8,196 bases of DNA from JBCBJX01 sp964342855 (GTDB lineage Bacteria; Pseudomonadota; Alphaproteobacteria; Caulobacterales; Parvularculaceae), in NCBI GenBank assembly GCA_964342855.1, contig CAYFIB010000075.1:1-8196 (forward strand), read 5' to 3'. A program made the position numbers and the translations under genes. How positions within the stretch are numbered: position 1 is the first letter of the stretch; every line of letters begins with the position of its first letter. This document shows positions 1 through 6,145 of the stretch, piece after piece. Below the pieces are notes generated by a model that did not search any database, had not been told where the DNA came from, and was given only the letters and a program-made list of their open reading frames with translations.

Positions 1-378
1 CATCGCGTCGAGCGGGTTGGTGATGCAGATGACGAAGGCGTTCGGCGCGTGGGCTTTGATGCCCTCGCCGACGGCTTTCATGACTTTCAGGTTGATGCCG
101 AGGAGGTCGTCGCGGCTCATGCCGGGCTTGCGCGGCACGCCAGCGGTGACGATGCAGACGTCGGCGCCGGCGATGTCGGCGTAGTCGTCAGTGCCTTTGA
201 GATCGGAATCCTTGCCGAAGACCGGGGCGGCTTCGGCGATGTCGAGGCCTTTGCCCTGGGCGACGCCGGCGGCGATGTCGAACAGGACGACGTCGCCGAG
301 CTCTTCGCGGGCGCAGATGTGGGCGAGCGTGCCGCCGATCATGCCGGAGCCGATAAGGGCGATCTTTTTACGGGCCAT
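1..378 (-). CDS. mdh: Malate dehydrogenase, N-terminal part (cut by window edge)
   Basis: NAD-dependent malate dehydrogenase, cytosolic TCA enzyme that interconverts malate and oxaloacetate. The first 126 residues are present; the family is usually about 320 residues, so the C-terminal 60% lies outside the window. Visible motifs are the Rossmann dinucleotide loop GSGMIGG (residues 10-16), an acidic Asp34 at the end of beta 2 expected to hold the NAD ribose, the substrate loop PRKPGMSRDD (82-91) with Arg83 and Arg89 matching the two malate-binding arginines of E. coli Mdh (Arg81, Arg87), and Asn121 in ITNP. Arg83 rather than Gln argues for malate over lactate. The sequence is of the LDH-like MDH type common in alphaproteobacteria. 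The ATG at 378 is preceded by AAAGGA (387-392) at 8 nt. A terminator (440-475) separates it from the upstream symporter gene; no clear promoter is visible in the short GC-rich gap. In related genomes sucCDAB often follows. Confidence 0.95.
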   Translation of the reverse strand, partial: MARKKIALIGSGMIGGTLAHICAREELGDVVLFDIAAGVAQGKGLDIAEAAPVFGKDSDLKGTDDYADIAGADVCIVTAGVPRKPGMSRDDLLGINLKVMKAVGEGIKAHAPNAFVICITNPLDAM

Positions 379-439
379 GGGTGATGTCCTTTCTGGATGG
401 GCGCGGCGGCCGGGCGGAAATCGCGCGGGGCCGTCCGCG

Positions 440-475
440 AAAGAAAACGCCCGCCGGGTTTAGACCCGACGGGCG
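440..475 (-). terminator. Intrinsic terminator of the distal AGCS symporter gene
   Basis: Two 12-base arms (448-459 and 464-475) with a 4-base loop form a GC-rich hairpin. The single mismatch becomes a G-U wobble in the minus-strand transcript, which favours that orientation. Reading on the minus strand, the hairpin is followed at once by TTTTCTTT (447 down to 440). It lies 34 nt past the symporter stop codon and 61 nt before the mdh start. The plus-strand side has no T-run, so it is unlikely to work in that direction. Confidence 0.85.
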
Positions 476-509
476 CTTGCGTGCAATCAGCAAGCCTTAA
501 AGGAGCCGC

Positions 510-2036
510 TTAGTCCTTGGCGGCGGCCAGCGTCTTCGCCTCGGCCTCGCGCTCGAAATACTCCTTCGTCATGCGGACGATGAGCGGCGAGAGCGCGATG
601 AGGGCGACGAGGTTCGGCGCGGCCATGAGGCCCGTCAGCGTGTCGGCGACCAGCCAGAAGAGATTCACGAGGCCGGTGATGGACGGGTTGTTCTCCAAAA
701 GGAGCACCGAGGCGCCGAAGAAGACGACGGCGATCCACGAAAAGCGGAACGGCACCACCGCCTTCTCGCCGAAGAGGTATTCCGCGCAGCGTTCGCCGTA
801 ATAGCTCCAGCCGAGAATGGTGGTGAACGCGAAGAGAAGTAGGCCGATGGTGACGATCCAGCGGCCGACGCCCGGCAGCGCGCTTTCAAACGCGGCGGCG
901 GTGAGGGGCGCGCCGGTGAGACAGCCCGCGTTCTCCGGCAGCGAGAGAAGCTCCGGCCGGGTGAACGGGGCGCAGGCGTCCGGAATAACATTCGCGGAGA
1001 GAATGACGATCGCCGTGATCGAGCAGACTACGATGGTGTCAATGAACGTGCCGAGCATCGCGACCACGCCCTGGTTCACCGGATCGTGGTTCTTGGCGGC
1101 GGCGTGGGCGATCGGCGCGGAGCCCTGACCGGCCTCGTTGGAGAAGATGCCGCGCGCGACGCCCTTCTGCATGGCGAGAAGAAGAAGACCGCCGATGAAC
1201 CCGCCTTTCGCCGCGTCAAAGCCGAAGGCGTTGGAGAAGATCGATCCGACCGCCGCCGGAACGGCGCCGATATTCATGAAAATGACGATCAGCCCGCCGG
1301 CGAGGTAGGCGAAGGCCATGGCCGGAACGAGACGGCTCGCGACGTTCGCGATGCGCGTGATGCCGCCGAGAATGACCGCCGCCGCGCCGCCGCCGAGGAC
1401 AAGCCCGGTGATAAGCGGGGTGGCCGCGTAAAGACCTTCCGCGTTCGGCGCGAGATCGGCGACGCCGGCGCGCAGGGCGTCGGCGACCGAGTTCGCCTGG
1501 ATGTAGGCGCCCGTCCCCCACGAGGCGAGCACGCCGAAAGCCGCGAACATCACGGCCAGCCACACCCATTTCGGCCCCATGCCGTTCTTGATGTAGTACA
1601 TCGGCCCGCCGACATGTCGGCCTTCGCCGTCCGTCTCACGGAAGCGCAGGGCGAGGAGACCCTCGGCGTATTTTGACGCCATGCCGAGCAGCGCCGTCAT
1701 CCACATCCAGAAAATCGCGCCCGGCCCGCCGATGGCGATGGCCACGGCGACGCCGGCGATGTTCCCGGTGCCGATGGTCGATGAGAGCGCCGTCATCAGC
1801 GCGCCGAAAGGCGAGACGTCGCCTTCTTCGGCGGCCGTATCGCGCTTCTTGAAGAGCTGCGCGAAGCCATAGGGCAGCTTCAGGATCGGCATGAAGCCGA
1901 GACGGATGGTGAGGAAAAGCCCGGTGCCGAGCAGGAGGATCAGAACCGGCGGGTACTGGATCGCGTCCGACCCCCACACCAGCGCGTTCGTGGTTTCAAC
2001 CGCTCCCACGAACCAATTCGTTTGCGCGTCCTGCAT
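510..2036 (-). CDS. Sodium:alanine/glycine symporter, AGCS family (distal copy)
   Basis: Inner-membrane symporter of the alanine or glycine:cation symporter family (AGCS), which imports small neutral amino acids with Na+. The 508 residues form about ten or eleven hydrophobic segments. Family signatures are clear: GALMTALSSTIGTGN (78-92), the GGPGAIFWMW motif (103-112) followed by GMASKYAE, HVGGPMYYIKNGMG (141-154), GVARGIFSNEAGQGSAPIAH (292-311) and LGWSYYGERCAEYLFGEK (408-425). The substrate (Ala, Gly, possibly Gln) cannot be decided from sequence. Compared with its upstream paralog it has a longer loop around residues 350-375 containing Cys355 and Cys372, and an extra stretch near 191-205. 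The ATG at 2036 has only a G-rich, weak Shine-Dalgarno (GGGG about 6 nt upstream), but the paralog also begins MQDA, which supports this start. It is separated from the paralog by that gene's terminator and followed by its own. The alsT/agcS-type name is not assigned because the substrate is unknown. Confidence 0.93.
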   Translation of the reverse strand: MQDAQTNWFVGAVETTNALVWGSDAIQYPPVLILLLGTGLFLTIRLGFMPILKLPYGFAQLFKKRDTAAEEGDVSPFGALMTALSSTIGTGNIAGVAVAIAIGGPGAIFWMWMTALLGMASKYAEGLLALRFRETDGEGRHVGGPMYYIKNGMGPKWVWLAVMFAAFGVLASWGTGAYIQANSVADALRAGVADLAPNAEGLYAATPLITGLVLGGGAAAVILGGITRIANVASRLVPAMAFAYLAGGLIVIFMNIGAVPAAVGSIFSNAFGFDAAKGGFIGGLLLLAMQKGVARGIFSNEAGQGSAPIAHAAAKNHDPVNQGVVAMLGTFIDTIVVCSITAIVILSANVIPDACAPFTRPELLSLPENAGCLTGAPLTAAAFESALPGVGRWIVTIGLLLFAFTTILGWSYYGERCAEYLFGEKAVVPFRFSWIAVVFFGASVLLLENNPSITGLVNLFWLVADTLTGLMAAPNLVALIALSPLIVRMTKEYFEREAEAKTLAAAKD

Positions 2037-2061
2037 TCAGCCCCATCCCCATGACAACATG

Positions 2062-2086
2062 AAAAAGGCGGGACGACGGTCCCGCC
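2062..2086 (-). terminator. Intrinsic terminator of the proximal AGCS symporter gene
   Basis: A perfect 8-base-pair stem, GGCGGGAC (2067-2074) and GTCCCGCC (2079-2086), encloses a 4-base loop. On the minus strand it is followed directly by TTTTT (2066-2062). It lies about 95 nt past the stop of the 2182-3615 gene and ends only 25 nt before the start codon of the next symporter gene. Confidence 0.85.
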
Positions 2087-2152
2087 TGTGCGGCTGCGAG
2101 AGTGCCGCGAGCGTCATGGAACTGCAATAGTGCCGACGGCCTTGGGCGGGGA

Positions 2153-2174
2153 GCGCCGTCTTTCGTGACGGCGC
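2153..2174 (-). other. Perfect hairpin just after the proximal symporter stop codon
   Basis: GCGCCGTC (2153-2160) and GACGGCGC (2167-2174) are perfect inverted repeats around a 6-base loop, starting 7 nt past the TAA stop (2182-2184). No T-run follows on the minus strand (the next bases are TCCCCGCCC), so it is not a classical terminator. It may stabilise the 3' end of the message or act together with the true terminator about 65 nt further on. Only the structure is seen; the role is inferred. Confidence 0.5.
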
Positions 2175-2181
2175 AGACCCC

Positions 2182-3615
2182 TTATTTCCGCTCTGCGAAA
2201 TAGTCCCGCGTCAGCTTGAAAACGACGGGAGAGAGGAGCGCGAGGGCGATCAGGTTCGGCGTCGCCATCAACGCTGTCGTCGTGTCGCCGAGAAGCCAGA
2301 CGAGGCTGACGATGTCCGCGAAGCCGCCCTCTTTCAGCAACAGCACCGCCGAGCCGGCGAAGATCGCCGACACATAGACGAGGCGGTAGGGCAGAATGCC
2401 TTTCTCCCCGAAGAGGTATTCCGCCGACCGCTCGCCGTAATAGCTCCAGCCGAGAATGGTGGTGAAGGCGAAGACGACGAGGGCGATTGAGACGAAGCCG
2501 TCGCCCCAACCGCCCGGCAGCGCCTTCTCGAACGCCGCCGCGGTGAGCGGCGCGCCCGCCATTTCCGAGGTCGCGCCGGAGAGGACGCCCGAGGTCATGA
2601 TGACGAGGCCCGTCACGGTGCAGACGATCAGCGTGTCGATGAAGGTGCCGAGCATGGCGACCAGACCCTGATCGACCGGGCCCTTGGTGCGGGCCGCCGC
2701 GTGGGCGATGGCGGCGGAGCCCTGCCCCGCCTCGTTCGAAAAGATGCCGCGCGCGACGCCGAAGCGGATGGCGAGCCAGAGCGCCGAGCCGAAGAAGCCG
2801 CCTTCCGCCGCCTCATAGGTGAAGGCGAGGCGGACGATATCGGCGAGCGCGCCAGGCACTTCCGGCGCGTTCTTCACGACGACGAACAGCCCGAACAACA
2901 TGTAAAAAGCGGCCATGGACGGCACGAGCGCCGAGGCGACGCGCGCGATCCGCTTCACCCCGCCGAGGATGACCGCGCCCGCGAGCGTCGCGAGGACGAC
3001 GCCGGTGACGAGCGGCGGCACGCCGAAGGAGGACTGCAGCACGTCGCCGACGGAGTTCGACTGGATGGTGTTGCCGGTGATGAACGAACAGATCATCGCC
3101 ATCAGCGCGAAGAGGAAAGCGAGCCAACCCCAGTTTTTACCGAGACCGTTTCGAATGTAATACATCGGCCCGCCGACATGGCGGCCGGCTTCGTCGACCT
3201 CGCGATATTTCACCGCCAGCACGGCTTCCGCATATTTCGACGCCATGCCCACGAGGGCCGTCACCCACATCCAGAACAGAGCCCCCGGCCCGCCCCAGTA
3301 AAGCGCGAGCGCGACGCCGCCGATATTGCCGGTGCCGATGGTCGCCGAGAGCGCCGTCATCAGGGCCCCGAAAGGCGAGACGTCGCCTTCATCGTCTTTG
3401 GTGCGGTTGATCTTGGCGAGTTCCGCGAAGCCGCGCGGGATCCGCCGGATCGGCATGAACTTGAGGCCGATGGTCAGGTAGAGCCCGACGAGCAGCAGCA
3501 CCGGCAGCAGGATGTAGCTGGAGAAGACCGTCTGCGCCCCGGCGATGATCTGCGAGAGGGCGTCGATCCACCCGGCGTCGGCTTCAGCCAATTCGATCTC
3601 AGCGGCGTCCTGCAT
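2182..3615 (-). CDS. Sodium:alanine/glycine symporter, AGCS family (proximal copy)
   Basis: Second AGCS-family Na+:small-neutral-amino-acid symporter of the inner membrane, 477 residues, a normal length for the family. Signatures in order: GALMTALSATIGTGN (83-97), GGPGALFWMW (108-117) followed by GMASKYAE, HVGGPMYYIRNGLG (146-159), GVARGIFSNEAGQGSAAIAH (286-305) and LGWSYYGERSAEYLFGEK (388-405). It has an N-terminal extension of about 10 polar residues before the first membrane segment and lacks the Cys-containing loop of the distal copy. The two proteins align almost throughout, so this is a tandem duplication followed by divergence, perhaps giving different substrates or affinities. The ATG at 3615 has GAGGGAG (3624-3630) at 8 nt, a good ribosome site. 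The 95-bp gap to zapE holds GC-rich short palindromes but no convincing terminator or promoter, so co-transcription with zapE is possible. Substrate is not decidable from sequence. Confidence 0.93.
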   Translation of the reverse strand: MQDAAEIELAEADAGWIDALSQIIAGAQTVFSSYILLPVLLLVGLYLTIGLKFMPIRRIPRGFAELAKINRTKDDEGDVSPFGALMTALSATIGTGNIGGVALALYWGGPGALFWMWVTALVGMASKYAEAVLAVKYREVDEAGRHVGGPMYYIRNGLGKNWGWLAFLFALMAMICSFITGNTIQSNSVGDVLQSSFGVPPLVTGVVLATLAGAVILGGVKRIARVASALVPSMAAFYMLFGLFVVVKNAPEVPGALADIVRLAFTYEAAEGGFFGSALWLAIRFGVARGIFSNEAGQGSAAIAHAAARTKGPVDQGLVAMLGTFIDTLIVCTVTGLVIMTSGVLSGATSEMAGAPLTAAAFEKALPGGWGDGFVSIALVVFAFTTILGWSYYGERSAEYLFGEKGILPYRLVYVSAIFAGSAVLLLKEGGFADIVSLVWLLGDTTTALMATPNLIALALLSPVVFKLTRDYFAERK

Positions 3616-3710
3616 CAGCGGGGCTCCCTCATGTCGTCGTCAGGTCAGATTGAAGGTGCGACCCTAGCGGCGGGGCCCGCCCGCGCCAAATCGGCGCCCC
3701 CTCGCGGCCC

Positions 3711-4847
3711 TCAGGACGAGGCCGCTTCGCGCTCGGCGGCGACATAGTCCGCGGAGCGCATCTCGACGAGCCGGGAGGCGGTGCGTTCGAATTCGAAGGC
3801 GAAATCACCCTCAGGATAGAGGTCGTTCGGCTCGGCGGCGGCGGAGACGACGAGCTTCGTCTTTCGCTCGTAGAGAACGTCGATGAGGGTGCGGAAGCGC
3901 GCCGCCTTGTCCCGGTTGGCGGGCTTCAGGAGGGGCACGTCCTCAAGGATGATCGTGTGGAAGGCGCGCGCGATGGCGGAATAATCCGCCGCGCCGAGGG
4001 GACGCCCGCACAGCTCGTCGAACTCGAAGCGCGCTGCGCCGCGCGCCGTGCGCGGAACGACGAGCTCCCGCCCCTGCGCGCGCAGGGTCTCGCTCGTCTC
4101 CTCCGCGCCTGCGCTCATGGCGTTCCAGACGCGGTTGATGGCGGCGTCGGCTTTCGGGCCGAGGGGGGTGACATACGCCGTTTCGGCGGTCAGACGATCA
4201 AGGCGGAAATCGCGCGACGCCTCAAGATGGTGCAGCTCGAAGCGCTCCTTGATGAGCGCGATGGTCGGCAGGAAAAGCTGGCGGTTGATCCCGTCCTTAT
4301 ACAGATCGTCCGGGTGGCGGTTCGAGGTCGCGACGAAAACGACGCCGCGCTCCAGAAGCGCCATCGTCAGGCGCCCCAGGATCATCGCGTCGGCGATGTC
4401 GCTGACCTGAAACTCGTCGAAACAGAGCAGCATGGACCGCGCCGCGATGGCCTCGGCGACGGGCGGGATCGGGTCGTCGCCCGCGCCGCGCACATGGTTC
4501 GGGCGCGCCTTGCGCTCGGCGGGCGAGAGCTTGCGCCACTCATCAAGGGCGGCGTGCGTCTCCAGCATGAAGTCGTGAAAATGCACGCGCCGCTTCGGCA
4601 GACCGTCGGCCTTCTCGAAGAAGAGGTCCATGAGGAGGCTCTTCCCGCGCCCGACATCGCCGTAGATATAGAGGCTCTTCGGCGGCTCCTGACGGCGCCC
4701 GAGGCTGAAGAACCGCTTCTTCGGCTCATAGCTCTTCAGCTTCACCCAAAGCGTCTGCAACTGCTCCGCCGCCGCCGCCTGCGCGACATCGGGATCAAGA
4801 GCGCCATCAGCGACGAGTTGGCGGTAAGCGGAAAGCGGGCCGGACAT
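3711..4847 (-). CDS. zapE: Cell division ATPase ZapE (AFG1/LACE1 family)
   Basis: AAA-like P-loop ATPase of the AFG1 family. In E. coli ZapE associates with the Z-ring during constriction; the mitochondrial homologue AFG1/LACE1 is linked to respiratory complex turnover. The 378 residues match the usual length (about 375). Visible motifs: Walker A GDVGRGKS (63-70), the HFHDFMLETH segment (89-98), Walker B LLCFDEFQVSD (140-150) with Asp144-Glu145, and a sensor-1-like ATSN (173-176) followed by RHPDDLY. The C-terminal half contains RFEFDELCGRPLGAADY, as in other family members. The ATG at 4847 has only a short GAGG close upstream; the next in-frame Met is past Walker A, so this start stands. In many alphaproteobacteria this gene lies next to mdh in the TCA-cycle region; here two symporter genes separate them. 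It lies 47 bp after the aquaporin stop with no terminator visible between, so it may be read from an upstream promoter. Confidence 0.92.
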   Translation of the reverse strand: MSGPLSAYRQLVADGALDPDVAQAAAAEQLQTLWVKLKSYEPKKRFFSLGRRQEPPKSLYIYGDVGRGKSLLMDLFFEKADGLPKRRVHFHDFMLETHAALDEWRKLSPAERKARPNHVRGAGDDPIPPVAEAIAARSMLLCFDEFQVSDIADAMILGRLTMALLERGVVFVATSNRHPDDLYKDGINRQLFLPTIALIKERFELHHLEASRDFRLDRLTAETAYVTPLGPKADAAINRVWNAMSAGAEETSETLRAQGRELVVPRTARGAARFEFDELCGRPLGAADYSAIARAFHTIILEDVPLLKPANRDKAARFRTLIDVLYERKTKLVVSAAAEPNDLYPEGDFAFEFERTASRLVEMRSADYVAAEREAASS

Positions 4848-4894
4848 GACCTCGCCCGATAGCCCGCCCGACGCCGCGCGTCACCCCGTCCGCG

Positions 4895-5614
4895 CTACCC
4901 CGCCAGGCAGAGCTCCGGATGCTGGCAACACTGATGCTCGACGGGCTTGTCGAATTGTTCGGCGAGGAGCCAGCGCGTGAAGGCGACCGCCGTGACGGCG
5001 CCCGCGATCTGCGCGCCGATGAAGAGCGGCGCGTCGGCGAGGCGAACGCCGGCGAAGGTGTCCGTCAGGGTGCGGGCGATGGTGACCGCCGGGTTCGCGA
5101 ACGAGGTTGATGAGGTGAACCAGTAACCCGCCGCGATGAACAGGCCGACAGCGTAAGGCGTCGTTTTCGGATGTAGACGGACGCAGAACAGGATCGTGGC
5201 GATGAGCCCGAAGGTCGCGACGAACTCCCCGAGCCACTGGCCGAAGCCGAACCGGATTTTCGCGCTCGCCTGAAAGAGCTCAAGATCGAACATGGCGTGG
5301 GCGAGAAGAACGCCAAGAATTCCGCCGACGATCTGCACGAAGACGAACGCCGCGGCGACCGTCGCCGAGGTTCCGCCCTGCAGTACCGCCGCCAACGTGA
5401 CCGCCGGATTGAAATGAGCGCCGGAGATCGGCCCGAACATGAGGATGAGGACGATGAGCCCTGCCGCGGTCGACAGCGTGTTGCCGAGAAGAGCGACCGC
5501 GTCGTTTCCGGTCGCGAGACTTTCGCCCATCTGCCCCGAGCCGACCACGATGGCGAGCAGCAGCAACGTTCCAACGAACTCGGCGGCGAGGCGGCGAGAA
5601 AGAGTGACGTCCAT
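4895..5614 (-). CDS. aqpS: AqpS-like aquaporin (MIP family), likely metalloid/uncharged-solute channel
   Basis: Inner-membrane channel of the major intrinsic protein family, 239 residues from the chosen start, with six predicted membrane helices. Both half-helix motifs are intact: HFNPAVT with NPA at 69-71 and FANPAVT with NPA at 174-176. The residue after the second NPA is Val177, where most aquaporins and glycerol facilitators carry the selectivity-filter Arg. Together with an arsR-like gene directly upstream, this points to the AqpS group of Sinorhizobium-type ars operons, where the channel conducts arsenicals. The C-terminal tail has His227, Cys229, Cys230, His232 and Cys236, a possible metal-binding cluster. 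A longer frame opens at a TTG at 5620, but AGGGA (5624-5628) lies 9 nt before the ATG at 5614 and only 3 nt before the TTG, so the ATG is preferred. It starts 56 bp after arsR and is probably in its operon. No arsC, arsH or arsB is in the window, so the arsenic role is inferred; a general water or small-solute channel is the alternative. Confidence 0.85.
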   Translation of the reverse strand: MDVTLSRRLAAEFVGTLLLLAIVVGSGQMGESLATGNDAVALLGNTLSTAAGLIVLILMFGPISGAHFNPAVTLAAVLQGGTSATVAAAFVFVQIVGGILGVLLAHAMFDLELFQASAKIRFGFGQWLGEFVATFGLIATILFCVRLHPKTTPYAVGLFIAAGYWFTSSTSFANPAVTIARTLTDTFAGVRLADAPLFIGAQIAGAVTAVAFTRWLLAEQFDKPVEHQCCQHPELCLAG

Positions 5615-5620
5615 GTCCAA

Positions 5621-5642
5621 CGATCCCTGAATTATTGGATCG
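5621..5642 (-). promoter_or_regulatory. Inverted repeat covering the aquaporin ribosome site
   Basis: CGATCC and GGATCG form a perfect 6-base inverted repeat around an AT-rich 10-base spacer, between the arsR stop and the aquaporin start. In the minus-strand transcript the downstream arm overlaps the AGGGA Shine-Dalgarno (5624-5628), so a hairpin would partly hide the ribosome site. As DNA, a 22-bp AT-centred inverted repeat could equally be an operator for the adjacent ArsR-like protein. Either role is inference; the repeat and its overlap with the ribosome site are seen. Confidence 0.4.
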
Positions 5643-5670
5643 GGGAGATAACCGGATCAGGCGTCGCGAT

Positions 5671-6009
5671 CTAGTCTGCGCGCACGACGTTCGCGACGCT
5701 GAACGGTAGGACGTGCCCCGTCTCCTCATCTGGCGCAGGCGCTGAGGCGAGGAAGGCGGCGAGGCGCGACACGAGATCCCTGTTCAGGGCGTAGATCATC
5801 CGTCGTCCGTCGCGCTTCGACGAAACGAGGCCGCTCGCGCTCATTTCTTTCAGGTGAAAGGAGAGGGTCGGAGGCGGCACGTTCAAGCTGTCGGCGATGG
5901 CGCCGGCGGAAAGCCCGTCTGCGCCGGCGGATTTCAGGAGGCGGTAAAGCGCCATGCGCGTCGGCTGCGCGAGCGCTTTGAACGCTTCTATGGCGTGAGC
6001 ATCGAGCAC
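5671..6009 (-). CDS. ArsR/SmtB-family winged-helix transcriptional repressor
   Basis: Small DNA-binding repressor, 112 residues, of the ArsR family. The start ALAQPTRMALYRLLKSAG (12-29) is typical; the helix-turn-helix includes AGAIADSLNV (35-44) and the recognition helix region PPPTLSFHLKEMSASGLV (45-62), followed by the beta wing SSKRDGRRMIYAL (63-75). ArsR-family repressors usually leave DNA when a metal, metalloid or other signal binds. This one has no cysteine at all: it lacks the ELCVC metal box and also the C-terminal Cys pair seen in many proteobacterial arsenite-sensing relatives; the tail reads SAPAPDEETGH (89-99) instead. What it senses is therefore unknown. The start is GTG at 6009, with AGAGGA about 10 nt upstream; no in-frame ATG is available upstream and the first internal Met (19) lies inside the first conserved helix. 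It heads a probable two-gene operon with the aquaporin. The name arsR is not assigned because the inducer is uncertain. Confidence 0.88.
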   Translation of the reverse strand: MLDAHAIEAFKALAQPTRMALYRLLKSAGADGLSAGAIADSLNVPPPTLSFHLKEMSASGLVSSKRDGRRMIYALNRDLVSRLAAFLASAPAPDEETGHVLPFSVANVVRAD

Positions 6010-6145
6010 GGTTGACTGTTCCTCTGCGCTGTCTCGGCGACGAAACGCATCGCCGCAGAAGACGAGCTAGAAGCGTTTACGCCCCCGGCCAGAGGTCAGT
6101 TCAAAATAGACGCGATAAAGCTGCGAATTCGCGCGTCGGCGTCGA
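6010..6145 (-). promoter_or_regulatory. Intergenic region upstream of the ArsR-family gene
   Basis: 136 bp between the sdhB stop and the GTG start. It is less GC-rich in its centre than its surroundings and holds two short palindromes, GCGTTTACGC (6073-6082, symmetric around two bases) and GCGAATTCGC (6123-6132, perfect). These are possible repressor sites, and the operon promoter is most likely here, but no pair of -35 and -10 boxes is good enough to call. No intrinsic terminator for sdhB is visible, so read-through from sdhB is possible. Confidence 0.35.

Noticed and set aside
49..384. Plus-strand frame over mdh
   Set aside because: Antisense to mdh, which shows all the expected N-terminal MDH motifs.
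3669..3697. GC-rich palindromes between zapE and the proximal symporter as a terminator
   Set aside because: One has a one-base centre and cannot fold into a hairpin, the other has a 5-bp stem, and no T-run follows on the minus strand.
2701..3747. 348-codon open frame on the plus strand opposite the proximal symporter
   Set aside because: It is antisense to a clear AGCS gene, the protein is Arg/Glu/Asp-rich low-complexity sequence with no recognisable domain, and long antisense frames are expected in GC-rich DNA.
3957..4862. 301-codon plus-strand frame opposite zapE
   Set aside because: Antisense shadow of a gene with intact Walker motifs; composition is atypical and no domain is visible.
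4870..4882. Small GACGC/GCGTC hairpin between the aquaporin and zapE as a terminator
   Set aside because: Stem of 5 bp, loop of 3 and no T-run; chance occurrence is likely in such GC-rich sequence.
5615..5620. TTG at 5620 as the aquaporin start
   Set aside because: The Shine-Dalgarno AGGGA would be only 3 nt away; the ATG two codons later has an ideal 9-nt spacing.
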